Assembly (NCBI GenBank): GCA_021199825.1
Contig: JAJQHI010000043.1
Coordinates: 1-9,201 of the forward strand
Source of the DNA: Bacillota bacterium
Lineage (GTDB): Bacteria; Bacillota; Clostridia; Oscillospirales; CAG-272
Direction of reading: 5' to 3'
Length of the DNA: 9,201 nucleotides
This document shows, in pieces, positions 1 through 6,753 of this stretch. The notes under the pieces were generated by a model. That model was not told the DNA's origin. It saw only the letters and a program-made list of their open reading frames with translations, and did no database searches. Within the stretch, counting starts at the first letter, position 1. Every line of letters begins with the position of its first letter. Both the position numbers and the translations under genes were made by a program.

Positions 1-143
1 ATATATGCGTGAATCACATGATCGAGCTCCGCCGTCGTGATGCCGGGCTTAATAGCCTCGCGTCCCGCCTGAATTGCCTCACCCGTAATTTTGCCTGCAA
101 TTCGCATAATTGAAAGCTGTTTTTCGTTTTTCAGATGGATCAT
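1..143 (-). CDS. map: Methionine aminopeptidase, type I, N-terminal fragment
   Basis: The first 47 codons of a methionine aminopeptidase, cut by the left edge of the window. The enzyme removes the initiator methionine from nascent proteins at the ribosome exit and needs a divalent metal. The visible start reads MIHLKNEKQLSIMRIAGKIT and continues through a KPGITTAELD segment, the usual N-terminal pattern of bacterial MetAP1 (a helix-rich start before the pita-bread fold). The metal-binding Asp, His and Glu residues lie further on and are not in the window, so activity cannot be judged. The ATG is three bases after the adk stop codon, and a GGAG at the end of adk serves as ribosome binding site, so translation is probably coupled to adk. 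The adk-map order is typical of Bacillota. Identification rests on the short N-terminus plus context, but both agree. Confidence 0.9.
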   Translation of the reverse strand, partial: MIHLKNEKQLSIMRIAGKITGEAIQAGREAIKPGITTAELDHVIHAY

Positions 144-146
144 ACG

Positions 147-821
147 TCAATTCTCCGCTGCGATATAACCGTCGATTACTTCAAAAATCTTTGCCGTTAT
201 ATCCTCAACCTTTCCGTCACCGTCAACACGCGAAAGCGTACCTCTTCCCTCATAGTAACCGACAAGCGGCTCCGTTTCGGTATGATACGTCTTAAGTCTC
301 CGTGCAACCACAACAGGGTCATCGTCCCGGCGAAGGATAAGCTCTCCTCCGCACTTGTCGCAGTGTACACCATCGCCCGTAGGGTTATAGACGAGGTGGT
401 ACGTTGCTCCGCAGTCGGCGCAGACACATCTGCCCGACATTCGATCGATGATTTTCTCATCGGGAACCTCTATGTCAATGACAACGGAAATTTCCGTTCC
501 GGATTCTCCGAGAGCAACCGCCTGAGCAATCGTTCTCGGAAATCCGTCAAGGATAAAGCCGTTTTCGCAGTCAGGCTGTAAAATTCTGTCGCGCATGATT
601 CCTACGATAATATCGTCGGGAACAAGCGCTCCGCTTTCAACATAGCCTGCCGCTGTCTTCCCAAGCTCCGTACCGGCAGCGATTGCTTCGCGAAGCATCG
701 CTCCGGTCGAGATGGTGGGAATGTTATATTTTTTGGCTGTAAGCTCCGCCTGTGTGCCTTTTCCGGCACCGGGAGCGCCTAAAAATATCAGTTTAATCGC
801 CTTTTTTTCGTTTTTCGGCAT
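147..821 (-). CDS. adk: Adenylate kinase (zinc-binding LID, long form)
   Basis: Cytosolic enzyme converting ATP + AMP to 2 ADP, which balances the adenylate pool. The protein of 224 residues starts MPKNEKKAIKLIFLGAPGAG. The P-loop GAPGAGKGT is at residues 15-23, the AMP-binding STGAMLR at 38-44 and LDGFPR at 91-96. The LID domain has four cysteines at 134, 137, 154 and 157 in two CxxC pairs, the structural zinc site of many Gram-positive adenylate kinases. RRDDDPVVVARRL follows at 164-176. An extra cysteine sits at 132, just before the first pair. The start is taken as the ATG at 821 because GGTGA lies five bases upstream. A TTG at 836 and a GTG at 830 are in frame but would overlap or abut the secY stop and lack well-placed ribosome binding sites. 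The gap to secY is 11 bases. All catalytic motifs are present, so it should be functional. Confidence 0.97.
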   Translation of the reverse strand: MPKNEKKAIKLIFLGAPGAGKGTQAELTAKKYNIPTISTGAMLREAIAAGTELGKTAAGYVESGALVPDDIIVGIMRDRILQPDCENGFILDGFPRTIAQAVALGESGTEISVVIDIEVPDEKIIDRMSGRCVCADCGATYHLVYNPTGDGVHCDKCGGELILRRDDDPVVVARRLKTYHTETEPLVGYYEGRGTLSRVDGDGKVEDITAKIFEVIDGYIAAEN

Positions 822-826
822 GTCGT

Positions 827-831
827 TCACC
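827..831 (-). promoter_or_regulatory. Ribosome binding site that decides the adk start
   Basis: GGTGA on the minus strand, five bases before the ATG at 821. It is weaker than the AGGAGG sites elsewhere in the cluster. It favours the ATG over the in-frame upstream GTG (830) and TTG (836); the GTG is itself part of this site. Confidence 0.6.
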
Positions 832-832
832 G

Positions 833-2122
833 TCAATCAAGGAAGCCGTGATATCCGCGCATGGACATCTGTGCTTCAATCTCACGAGCCGTTTCAAGCG
901 CAACGCCGACGATAATCAAGAGAGATGTGCCGCCGAAAGCTATTCCTGAAATCGCACTGTCCGAGATAAGGTTAGCTATCACGGGGAAAATCGCGATTAT
1001 TGACAGGAAAAGAGCGCCGATGAGCGTTATCTTGTTGAGTACTCTTGAAATGTAATCAGCCGTAGGCTTTCCGGGACGGAAGCCGGGTATCGAGCCGCCG
1101 TTGTTCTTCAGATTATTCGCAACCTCTACGGGATTGAATGAAATCATCACATAGAAATATGCAAACGCAATAATCATCACGAACAGGAGCAGCGGATAAA
1201 ACCACGAATCCGACGATAAGAAATTGACAATCGAATCCCATACCGACCCGTCTTCAGGTACGATTATGAGTGCAAGTGTTGCGGGAATCGCAAGAATGGA
1301 GCTTGCGAAAATATACGGCATAACGCCCGACATATTCAGCTTTAAGGGCAGATATGTGCTCTGACCGCCATACATTTTGCGTCCCACAACGCGCTTTGCA
1401 TAAGTTACGGGAAGTCTGCGCTCGCTCTCTGTGACATACACGATGAAATACACCATGAGTGCCGCAATGATAAGAGCAACTATCGGGATAATATATCCCG
1501 CAACGGTTCCTTCCTGGAACATTTCAACGATTGTGCTGACACCGCTCGGTACACGAGATACGATGTTCGCAAAGAGGATAATGGAAATACCGTTTCCAAT
1601 ACCGTTATCGTTGATTTTCTCACCGAGCCACATGACAAGAGACGAACCCGCAACCAAGCAGGCGATGATTACAACCGCCGGGAAGAATCCCGATGCCGTA
1701 AGCATGCTGTAGCTCTTCATCATCATGTAATAACCGTATGCCGTGATAAGTGCGAGAGCAACCGTCACATAACGAGTTATCTGCGTAATCTTCTTCTTTC
1801 CGTCTTCCTCCTTGGACATTCTCTCAAGGGCAGGAATAGCGACGCAGAGAAGCTGCATTATGATTGATGATGTGATGTAGGGTGATATTCCGAGCGCGAA
1901 AAGCGTCGCATTCGAGAAAGCGCTTCCGCTTATGATGTCCATGTAATCGAACATCGAGCCGCTTGACGTGAGATAATACTCACGCGTCGTCGCGTCAATA
2001 AATGGAACGGGTATCGCTACACCGATTCTATAAATGAGTATGATAAACAGCGTGAAGAGGATCTTCTTGCGCAGGTCCGGCAGCTTAAAGACATTGACAA
2101 CCTTTTGTATCCACGCCTTCAT
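833..2122 (-). CDS. secY: Preprotein translocase channel subunit SecY
   Basis: Main pore subunit of the SecYEG translocon in the cytoplasmic membrane; it passes unfolded secretory proteins and inserts membrane proteins with SecA or the ribosome. The length of 429 residues matches the family, and about ten hydrophobic segments can be followed. Family landmarks are visible: RIGVAIPVPFID near 32-43 (end of helix 1), ISPYITSSIIMQLL near 79-92 (helix 2), GNGISIILF near 176-184, the basic cytoplasmic loop ERRLPVTYAKR near 234-244 with the GGQSTYLPLKLN stretch after it, and SFNPVEVANNLKNNGG followed by GFRPGKPT near 328-354. The last two regions contact SecA or the ribosome in known structures. The ATG comes one base after the rplO stop codon and its GAGGT ribosome binding site lies inside rplO, which points to coupled translation. 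Nothing truncated or odd. Confidence 0.98.
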   Translation of the reverse strand: MKAWIQKVVNVFKLPDLRKKILFTLFIILIYRIGVAIPVPFIDATTREYYLTSSGSMFDYMDIISGSAFSNATLFALGISPYITSSIIMQLLCVAIPALERMSKEEDGKKKITQITRYVTVALALITAYGYYMMMKSYSMLTASGFFPAVVIIACLVAGSSLVMWLGEKINDNGIGNGISIILFANIVSRVPSGVSTIVEMFQEGTVAGYIIPIVALIIAALMVYFIVYVTESERRLPVTYAKRVVGRKMYGGQSTYLPLKLNMSGVMPYIFASSILAIPATLALIIVPEDGSVWDSIVNFLSSDSWFYPLLLFVMIIAFAYFYVMISFNPVEVANNLKNNGGSIPGFRPGKPTADYISRVLNKITLIGALFLSIIAIFPVIANLISDSAISGIAFGGTSLLIIVGVALETAREIEAQMSMRGYHGFLD

Positions 2123-2123
2123 C

Positions 2124-2564
2124 TCAAATTACCTCGGCTACTCCGCCGGCAGCTTCAATCTTTTCCTTGGCTGATGCCGAGAAAGCTGATGCCTGAACGG
2201 TGAGCTTTTTCGTGATGTCCCCATCACCGAGCACTTTGAGTCCGTCATACTCTTTGCGGACGATTCTCTTTTCCATAAGGCTGTCGATAGTGACAACAGC
2301 GCCGTTATCAAAATCGTTGAGATCGCCTACATTGACAATTGCATATACTGTTCTGAAGCGGTTGTTGAAGCCTCTTTTCGGAAGCTTTCTGTAAAGCGGG
2401 AGCTGACCGCCTTCAAATCCGGGTCTGATGCTGCCGCCGGAGCGCGCCTTCTGACCTTTATGACCCTTACCGGCTGTCTTTCCGTTTCCGCTTCCTATAC
2501 CGCGCCCCTTGCGCCAAGCCTTCTTCGCTGAGCCCTCAGCGGGTGAAAGTTCACTAAGCTTCAT
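2124..2564 (-). CDS. rplO: 50S ribosomal protein L15
   Basis: Large-subunit protein that binds 23S rRNA and helps late assembly steps. The 146 residues match the family. The basic, glycine-rich N-terminal extension that threads into rRNA is clear: [20 protein letters not shown] at 19-38 followed by [16 protein letters not shown] at 39-54, then LPKRGFNN at 61-68. The globular C-terminal part carries the usual [16 protein letters not shown] segment. The start is supported by AGGAGG seven bases upstream. It follows rpmD after 36 bases and ends one base before the secY ATG. Order rpmD-rplO-secY is the standard spc order. Confidence 0.98.
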   Translation of the reverse strand: MKLSELSPAEGSAKKAWRKGRGIGSGNGKTAGKGHKGQKARSGGSIRPGFEGGQLPLYRKLPKRGFNNRFRTVYAIVNVGDLNDFDNGAVVTIDSLMEKRIVRKEYDGLKVLGDGDITKKLTVQASAFSASAKEKIEAAGGVAEVI

Positions 2565-2600
2565 GGTTCTTCCTCCTTACAAATTTTCTGTGCGCCGGCA

Positions 2601-2780
2601 TTACTGCTTTTCGACTTTCACAAGGTGACCAATCACCTTGAGCTTGCCCGCCGTAACGGGATCGTCGTCAAGCACAATGCTGTCGCCTATTTTACGGAAG
2701 CCCATAGATGCTGCCGTTGCTCTTTGATTGGGCTTGGAGTGAATGAGACTCTTGGTGAGTGTAATTTTTACCTTTTCCAT
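2601..2780 (-). CDS. rpmD: 50S ribosomal protein L30
   Basis: Small large-subunit protein of 59 residues with the L30 ferredoxin-like fold: KVKITLTKSLIHSKPNQRAT at 3-22, MGFRKIGDSIVLDD at 26-39 and the C-terminal KVIGHLVKVEKQ. L30 is missing from some bacterial lineages, so its presence fits Bacillota. The start is placed at the ATG at 2780 because AGGAGG lies eight bases upstream. An in-frame GTG two codons earlier (2786) would sit only two bases from that site and is not credible. The ribosome binding site begins inside the rpsE stop codon, and the gap to rpsE is 13 bases. Confidence 0.96.
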   Translation of the reverse strand: MEKVKITLTKSLIHSKPNQRATAASMGFRKIGDSIVLDDDPVTAGKLKVIGHLVKVEKQ

Positions 2781-2788
2781 CGTCACAT

Positions 2789-2794
2789 CCTCCT
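2789..2794 (-). promoter_or_regulatory. Ribosome binding site deciding the rpmD start
   Basis: AGGAGG on the minus strand, eight bases before the ATG at 2780 and sharing a base with the TGA stop of rpsE (TGAGGAGG). The spacing rules out the in-frame GTG at 2786 and suggests stop-and-restart coupling of L30 to S5. Confidence 0.85.
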
Positions 2795-3297
2795 CAGCTT
2801 CTCAGCGACTCCACAGGGATACCGCGGCTCTTAGCCACTTCCTCCGCCGTGCGCAGGGATGAAAGTCCGTCAAACGTAGCTCTCACGACGTTAATCGGAG
2901 TGTTGCTGCTGATTGACTTTGCCCTGATATTCTTAATTCCCGCAAGCTCAAGGACAGCTCTCATCGTCTTGCCGGCGATAATTCCGGTACCGGGGGCAGC
3001 CGGCTTAAGTATGACCTTAGCAGCACCATACTCACCCACAACCTCATGAGGAATCGTTGTATCCTTAAGAGCTACGGTTATCATGTTTTTCTTTGCGTCT
3101 TCGGTTGCCTTACGGATAGCCTCCGAGACTTCTGCCGCCTTTCCGTGACCGAAACCGACGCGACCGTTGCCGTCTCCGACTATCATAATAGCCGAAAATC
3201 TGCCGATACGTCCGCCCTTAACAGTCTTGGACACGCGGTTCAACGCGACGAGGGATTCCTTAAATTCCTCCTCAAACGCATTTCTTCTGTCTGCCAT
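2794..3297 (-). CDS. rpsE: 30S ribosomal protein S5
   Basis: Small-subunit protein near the decoding centre and mRNA entry channel, important for translational accuracy. The 167 residues contain the N-terminal dsRNA-binding-like domain, with the [10 protein letters not shown] loop at 21-30 that in E. coli S5 is the site of spectinomycin-resistance changes, then [20 protein letters not shown] at 34-53. The C-terminal domain has [12 protein letters not shown] at 98-109 and the [18 protein letters not shown] stretch at 124-141. The Ile-Gly between GGR and RFSA (residues 31-32) differs from the more usual GGR-RF pattern and is a mild variation. Start supported by AGGAGG upstream. The 55 bases before it hold a small AT-rich inverted repeat. 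Confidence 0.98.
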   Translation of the reverse strand: MADRRNAFEEEFKESLVALNRVSKTVKGGRIGRFSAIMIVGDGNGRVGFGHGKAAEVSEAIRKATEDAKKNMITVALKDTTIPHEVVGEYGAAKVILKPAAPGTGIIAGKTMRAVLELAGIKNIRAKSISSNTPINVVRATFDGLSSLRTAEEVAKSRGIPVESLRS

Positions 3298-3316
3298 GTT
3301 TTCCTCCTATAGAGAA

Positions 3317-3335
3317 TTTGAAATTTGCTTTCAAA
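3317..3335 (-). repeat. Short inverted repeat upstream of rpsE
   Basis: In the 55-base rplR-rpsE gap the minus strand reads TTTGAAA, five bases GCAAA, then TTTCAAA: a perfect 7-bp stem with a 5-base loop. It ends about ten bases before the AGGAGG of rpsE. The stem is AT-rich and followed by no U-run, so it is not an intrinsic terminator. It may do nothing, or may modestly affect ribosome loading on rpsE. Confidence 0.4.
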
Positions 3336-3352
3336 CGGTGTACAAACCGAAG

Positions 3353-3712
3353 TCAGAACTTCAGACCGCTCTCGCGAGCGCCGTCAGCCAGCTCCGATAC
3401 ACGTCCGTGATAAAGGTAACCCGCACGGTCAAATACAACCGTCTCGATTCCCTTTTCAATGGCTCTCTTGCCTACGATTTCGCCGATTTTGCGTGCAGCC
3501 TCCTTGTTGCTTCCGATTCCCTCAAAGGTCTTTTCCTGAGTAGAAGCGGAGACAAGCGTTACACCCTTAACGTCGTCGATAATCTGAGCGGAGATATGCT
3601 TGTTGGAGCGATAAACGCAGAGGCGCGGGCATTCAGCCGTACCACTGATGTGAGCTCTGATGCGCTCATGTCTTTTAACGCGAGCAGCATTCTTATCCTT
3701 CTTTGAAACCAT
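3353..3712 (-). CDS. rplR: 50S ribosomal protein L18
   Basis: Large-subunit protein that binds 5S rRNA together with L5 and helps dock it onto the central protuberance. The 119 residues match the family. The basic N-terminal tail [17 protein letters not shown] (4-20) is followed by [19 protein letters not shown] (29-47), a family hallmark, and the C-terminal [20 protein letters not shown] (92-111). The ATG has AAGGAG nine bases upstream in the 17-base gap after rplF. Standard rplF-rplR-rpsE order. Confidence 0.98.
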   Translation of the reverse strand: MVSKKDKNAARVKRHERIRAHISGTAECPRLCVYRSNKHISAQIIDDVKGVTLVSASTQEKTFEGIGSNKEAARKIGEIVGKRAIEKGIETVVFDRAGYLYHGRVSELADGARESGLKF

Positions 3713-3729
3713 CTCTTAACGCTCCTTTC

Positions 3730-4269
3730 TTACTTTCCTGCCTTGCCTGACTTACGGCGGATCTTCTCGCCCTCGTACTTCACGCCCTTGCCGTGATACG
3801 GTTCAGGCGGACGAGTGCCGCGCACCTGAGCAGCAATTTCGCCGACACGCTGCTTATCAATGCCGTGCACGGTGATATTTGTTGCGGTAGGTGTCTCAAA
3901 GGAGATTCCCTCCTCAGGCTCCATCTTAATATCATGCGAATAACCGAGGTTAAGCACGAGAGTCTTGCCGCTCATAGCAGCTCTGTATCCCGTTCCGACA
4001 ATCTCAAGCTTCTTTTCATAGCCGTGAGTTACACCCTCTACCATGTTTGCGAGCAGCGAACGGGTAAGTCCGTGAAGAGCACGGTCTTCCTTTTCGTCCG
4101 TCGGACGCTTTACATGAAGCGTGCTGCCGTCAAGCTCAATTGTCATTCTCGGATGAAACGTCTTCGTCAGGGTGCCCTTGGGTCCCTTAACCGTTACGAC
4201 GTTTCCCTCTTCAATCTTTACATCAACACCCGCGGGAACCGCGATAGCCTTTCTGCCTATTCTTGACAT
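3730..4269 (-). CDS. rplF: 50S ribosomal protein L6
   Basis: Large-subunit protein near the sarcin-ricin loop and the factor-binding centre, made of two duplicated alpha/beta domains. The 179 residues are full length: MSRIGRKAI start, VTVKGPKGTL at 25-34, HGLTRSLLANMVEGVTHGYE at 66-85 at the first-domain boundary, and the family signature PPEPYHGKGVKYEGEKIRRK near 154-173. The basic C-terminal KSGKAGK is typical. Start supported by GGGAGGT upstream within a 15-base gap after rpsH. Confidence 0.98.
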   Translation of the reverse strand: MSRIGRKAIAVPAGVDVKIEEGNVVTVKGPKGTLTKTFHPRMTIELDGSTLHVKRPTDEKEDRALHGLTRSLLANMVEGVTHGYEKKLEIVGTGYRAAMSGKTLVLNLGYSHDIKMEPEEGISFETPTATNITVHGIDKQRVGEIAAQVRGTRPPEPYHGKGVKYEGEKIRRKSGKAGK

Positions 4270-4284
4270 ATTTGCACCTCCCGA

Positions 4285-4701
4285 TTACCATACAAACGCG
4301 AGGATTTCGCCGCCGACGTGAGCCGCGCGAGCCTCTTTGTCTGTCATAATGCCCTTAGACGTTGAAACGATTGCAATTCCGAGACCATTCATTACATAGG
4401 GTATCTCATCGCATCCCGCGTAAATACGAAGACCCGGCTTAGATACTCTGCGCAGACCGCGAAGAACTCTTTCCTTGCCATTGTATTTAAGTGTGATTCT
4501 GATGATGCCCTGATGCTTGATCTTCTTCTGCTTCTCGTCTTCCTCAATAACCTGATAGCTCTTGATATAGCCCTCAGAAAGAAGAATCTCGGCAATTCTC
4601 AATTTGAGATTTGACGCCGGAATGTCAACCGTAGCGTGCTTTGCGCTGTTCGCATTTCTGATACGGGTGAGCATATCGGCGATTACATCTGATATCTGCA
4701 T
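4285..4701 (-). CDS. rpsH: 30S ribosomal protein S8
   Basis: Primary 16S rRNA-binding protein of the central domain and, in E. coli, the translational repressor of the spc operon. The 138 residues include the N-terminal [14 protein letters not shown] (5-18) and the C-terminal RNA-binding half with [13 protein letters not shown] (87-99), the Ser-Thr-Ser motif of [14 protein letters not shown] (113-115 within 111-124) and [10 protein letters not shown] at the end. It is about six residues longer than the common 132-residue form because of a charged stretch, [12 protein letters not shown], at 53-64. The ATG has AAAGGAG upstream. It follows an unusually long 100-base gap after rpsN that contains inverted repeats. 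Confidence 0.98.
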   Translation of the reverse strand: MQISDVIADMLTRIRNANSAKHATVDIPASNLKLRIAEILLSEGYIKSYQVIEEDEKQKKIKHQGIIRITLKYNGKERVLRGLRRVSKPGLRIYAGCDEIPYVMNGLGIAIVSTSKGIMTDKEARAAHVGGEILAFVW

Positions 4702-4738
4702 TGCTTTTACTCCTTTGCAAGTTACATTTTATCTTGCT

Positions 4739-4757
4739 GCCGCATAATATATGCGGC
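4739..4757 (-). repeat. Hairpin upstream of rpsH
   Basis: The minus strand reads GCCGCAT, a five-base ATATT loop, then ATGCGGC: a perfect 7-bp stem, extendable by one A-T pair. It lies in the 100-base rpsN-rpsH gap, roughly 25 bases before the rpsH ribosome binding site. The bases that follow are AGCAAGATAAAATG, not a U-run, so it is not a standard terminator. A role in S8 leader regulation or RNA processing is possible but unproven. Confidence 0.6.
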
Positions 4758-4762
4758 TCACC

Positions 4763-4793
4763 GTCCGCGGTTAAATCAGATTTCCAGCCGGAC
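4763..4793 (-). repeat. Imperfect inverted repeat in the rpsN-rpsH gap
   Basis: Transcribed just before the perfect hairpin. The outer arms GTCCG and CGGAC pair, and the interior can add GG/CC and AAAT/ATTT with small bulges, giving about eleven pairs in total. Several CCGC and GCGG blocks between 4740 and 4798 could also pair in other combinations, so mutually exclusive folds are conceivable. The structure is read by eye only. Confidence 0.4.
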
Positions 4794-4801
4794 AGCGGAT
4801 T

Positions 4802-4987
4802 TTACCATGAAGCCTTCTTTACGCCGGGAATCTGTCCCTTGTGTGCAAGCTCACGGAAGCATATACGGCATACGCCGTACTTGCGGAGGTACGCGTGGGG
4901 ACGTCCGCAAATCTTGCAGCGTGTATACTCACGGGTTGAAAACTTCGCGGGTCTCTGCTGCTTAAGAATCATAGCCTTCTTAGCCAT
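4802..4987 (-). CDS. rpsN: 30S ribosomal protein S14, zinc-binding type Z
   Basis: Small-subunit head protein needed for late 30S assembly. The 61 residues are the short zinc form: two CxxC pairs at Cys24/Cys27 and Cys40/Cys43 coordinate zinc, with [15 protein letters not shown] between and around them and the conserved C-terminal [11 protein letters not shown]. The zinc-free long form (about 89-101 residues) is the alternative paralogue used under zinc limitation in some bacteria; it is not in this window. AGGAGG lies eight bases before the ATG. Located between rplE and rpsH, the normal spc position. Confidence 0.98.
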   Translation of the reverse strand: MAKKAMILKQQRPAKFSTREYTRCKICGRPHAYLRKYGVCRICFRELAHKGQIPGVKKASW

Positions 4988-5001
4988 CTACGTATCCTCC
5001 T

Positions 5002-5553
5002 TTAGTTTGTTTTTTCAAAGGGCGCGCCCATAAGCGTGAGCAGCTCCTTTGCTTCCTCGTCTGTCGTCGCCGTGGTGACGAAAACGATATCCATTCCGCG
5101 AATCTTGTCGATTTTGTCGTACTCGATTTCGGGGAATATAAGTTGTTCCTTGAGTCCGAGCGCGTAGTTGCCGCGTCCGTCGAAAGAATTCCCGCTGATG
5201 CCCTTGAAGTCACGGACTCTGGGGAGAGCGAAGTTGAAGAGCTTATCTACAAACTCATACATTCTGTCGCCTCTGAGCGTAACCTTGACGCCAACCTTCA
5301 TGCCTGCGCGAACCTTGAAGTTAGCAATTGACTTTCTGGCTGTTGTCGGAACGGGCTTCTGACCTGTAATCTGAGCAAGCTCAGCTACAACGCTGTCAAT
5401 AACCTTCGCGTTCTCTCTTGCGTCACCGCAACCAACGTTTACAACCACCTTTTCAAGCTTCGGTATCTGCATCGGGCTGGAATACTCGAACTTTTTCATA
5501 AGAGCGGGTGCTACGTCGCTCTTATACTGTGTTTTAAGTCTTGCTTCTGCCAT
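5002..5553 (-). CDS. rplE: 50S ribosomal protein L5
   Basis: Large-subunit protein of the central protuberance that binds 5S rRNA with L18 and touches P-site tRNA. The 183 residues include [16 protein letters not shown] (30-45), the family signature, [20 protein letters not shown] (62-81), the [11 protein letters not shown] loop (85-95) that faces tRNA, and [11 protein letters not shown] (110-120). The C-terminal [18 protein letters not shown] (151-168) is typical. The GGAGG site sits in the 16-base gap after the rplX stop. Full length, nothing odd. Confidence 0.98.
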   Translation of the reverse strand: MAEARLKTQYKSDVAPALMKKFEYSSPMQIPKLEKVVVNVGCGDARENAKVIDSVVAELAQITGQKPVPTTARKSIANFKVRAGMKVGVKVTLRGDRMYEFVDKLFNFALPRVRDFKGISGNSFDGRGNYALGLKEQLIFPEIEYDKIDKIRGMDIVFVTTATTDEEAKELLTLMGAPFEKTN

Positions 5554-5569
5554 TTACGTTATCCTCCGA

Positions 5570-5899
5570 TCAAAGCTCCTGTCCGCACTTGGCGCAGACG
5601 CGAACCTTCTTTTGTTTGCCGTCTTTGTCCTCGGTGAACGTGTGCTTTACTCTGACGCCCTTTTCGCACTTCGAGCACCAAAGCTGAACCTTCGACGCAT
5701 AGATAGCACCCTCGACATCGATAATGCCGCCGGCATCACCCTGCTTTTTCGGCTTTTCATGCTTGTGCACAATGTGAACGCCGGATACGATTACCTTATT
5801 CTCCTTGGGAGAAACAGCGATAACCTTGCCGCGCTTTCCCTTGTCGTTGCCGGAGATAACGACCACGGTATCATCTTTTTTGATTCCGAGTGTATTCAT
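5570..5899 (-). CDS. rplX: 50S ribosomal protein L24 with zinc-ribbon C-terminus
   Basis: Assembly-initiating large-subunit protein located near the peptide exit tunnel. The 109 residues hold a KOW motif at about 10-36 (DTVVVISGNDKGKRGKVIAV) and KHEKPKKQGDAGGIID at 47-61. The C-terminus carries two CxxC pairs at Cys75/Cys78 and Cys102/Cys105, a probable structural zinc ribbon found in many but not all bacterial L24 proteins. The start is placed at the ATG at 5899 because AGGAGG is seven bases upstream. The in-frame GTG at 5905 is one base from that site and is rejected. The rplN stop TAA forms part of this ribosome binding region (TAAGGAGG). Confidence 0.97.
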   Translation of the reverse strand: MNTLGIKKDDTVVVISGNDKGKRGKVIAVSPKENKVIVSGVHIVHKHEKPKKQGDAGGIIDVEGAIYASKVQLWCSKCEKGVRVKHTFTEDKDGKQKKVRVCAKCGQEL

Positions 5900-5906
5900 C
5901 GTCACG

Positions 5907-5912
5907 CCTCCT
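5907..5912 (-). promoter_or_regulatory. Ribosome binding site deciding the rplX start
   Basis: AGGAGG on the minus strand, seven bases before the ATG at 5899 and running out of the rplN stop codon (TAAGGAGG). Spacing excludes the in-frame GTG at 5905, which would add Met-Thr to the protein. Confidence 0.85.
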
Positions 5913-6280
5913 TAAAGTACTTCGGGAGCAAGCGAAAGGATCTTAAGATAGTCCTTCTCGCGAAGCTCACGGGCAACAGGCCCGAAAATGCGCGTTCCGC
6001 GCGGGTTTTTGTCTTCCTTGATAATGACAGCCGCATTCTCATCGAAGCGAACCGACGAGCCGTCAGCTCTCTTAATCCCATGAACCGTTCTGACGACGAC
6101 AGCCTTAACGACCTCACCCTTCTTAACCATTCCGCCGGGGGTAGCCTTCTTAACGCTGCATACGATAACATCGCCTACGCTTGCATATCTTCTGCCCGTA
6201 CCGCCGAGAACACGAATGCACATCAACTCTTTTGCGCCGGTATTATCGGCGACCTTCAGAAATGTTTGCTGCTGAATCAT
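5912..6280 (-). CDS. rplN: 50S ribosomal protein L14
   Basis: One of the most conserved large-subunit proteins. It forms an intersubunit bridge with 16S rRNA and is the docking site of the silencing factor RsfS. The 122 residues are exactly family length: [20 protein letters not shown] start, [16 protein letters not shown] (42-57), the family signature spanning [18 protein letters not shown] (59-76) and [10 protein letters not shown] (78-87), and [14 protein letters not shown] (95-108). AGGAGG lies nine bases before the ATG and overlaps the rpsQ stop context. Gap to rpsQ is 14 bases. Confidence 0.98.
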   Translation of the reverse strand: MIQQQTFLKVADNTGAKELMCIRVLGGTGRRYASVGDVIVCSVKKATPGGMVKKGEVVKAVVVRTVHGIKRADGSSVRFDENAAVIIKEDKNPRGTRIFGPVARELREKDYLKILSLAPEVL

Positions 6281-6294
6281 TAGCCGTGTCCTCC

Positions 6295-6552
6295 TTATTT
6301 AGCTTTCTCTACGATTTTGACAACACGCCATCTCTTGGTCTTCGAAAGCGGTCTTGTCTCCATCAGAAGCACCGTATCGCCCACGCCGCACTCGTTGACC
6401 TCATCATGCGCATGAACCTTTGTGGTGCGTTTCATAATTTTCCCGTAAAGCGGGTGTCTTACGTTATCCTTAATGGCTACGACAACTGTCTTATCCATCT
6501 TATCGGAAACGACGATTCCGGTACGGGTCTTTCGCATATTGCGTTCTTCCAT
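6295..6552 (-). CDS. rpsQ: 30S ribosomal protein S17
   Basis: Primary 16S rRNA-binding protein of the 5' domain with an OB fold. The 85 residues include [18 protein letters not shown] (10-27), [19 protein letters not shown] (33-51), and the signature [20 protein letters not shown] (58-77). AGGAGG lies seven bases upstream of the ATG and the TAA stop of rpmC forms its left part. Typical order rpmC-rpsQ-rplN. Confidence 0.98.
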   Translation of the reverse strand: MEERNMRKTRTGIVVSDKMDKTVVVAIKDNVRHPLYGKIMKRTTKVHAHDEVNECGVGDTVLLMETRPLSKTKRWRVVKIVEKAK

Positions 6553-6564
6553 GACTCGTCCTCC

Positions 6565-6753
6565 TTATGATTGCTTCTCGCGGATAACAGTCATCACACG
6601 AGCTATATCGCGCTTAACATCCACAATCTTATGCGTGTTGTCAAGCTGATTTATTGCGTGCTGGAAGCGAAGGTTGAAAAGCTCGCCCTTAAGCTCCTTA
6701 AGCTTTGAATCAAGCTGTTCGGGGGTCATTTCACGAAGTTCTGTTGCTTTCAT
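6565..6753 (-). CDS. rpmC: 50S ribosomal protein L29
   Basis: Small helical protein at the tunnel exit that forms part of the docking site for trigger factor and SRP. The 62 residues form two long antiparallel helices, with the family core [17 protein letters not shown] at 21-37 and the N-terminal [16 protein letters not shown]. The ATG overlaps the rplP stop in an ATGA arrangement (4-base overlap), so its ribosome binding site AGGAGG lies within the end of rplP, ten bases upstream. Coupling to L16 translation is likely. Confidence 0.97.
   Translation of the reverse strand: MKATELREMTPEQLDSKLKELKGELFNLRFQHAINQLDNTHKIVDVKRDIARVMTVIREKQS

Noticed and set aside
822..836. Earlier adk starts at TTG 836 or GTG 830
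   Set aside because: They overlap or abut the secY stop and have no well-spaced ribosome binding site, while the ATG at 821 has GGTGA five bases upstream and gives a normal adenylate kinase N-terminus.
3167..3706. Plus-strand open frame (179 codons) opposite rpsE and rplR
   Set aside because: Antisense to two complete conserved genes and spans the gap between them with no ribosome binding site or known motif; explained as a shadow.
4739..4757. Intrinsic terminator before rpsH
   Set aside because: The perfect stem is followed by AGCAAGATAAAATG on the transcript, not by a U-run, and termination here would cut off essential downstream genes.
4702..4801. Internal promoter in the rpsN-rpsH gap (TATATT box on the minus strand)
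   Set aside because: The TATATT lies in the hairpin loop and no TTGACA-like box is found at 16-18 bases upstream.
5612..6283. Long plus-strand open frame (223 codons) opposite rplX and rplN
   Set aside because: It lies antisense to two highly conserved ribosomal protein genes with clear ribosome binding sites. It has no recognisable protein features; it is a shadow of codon bias in the real genes.
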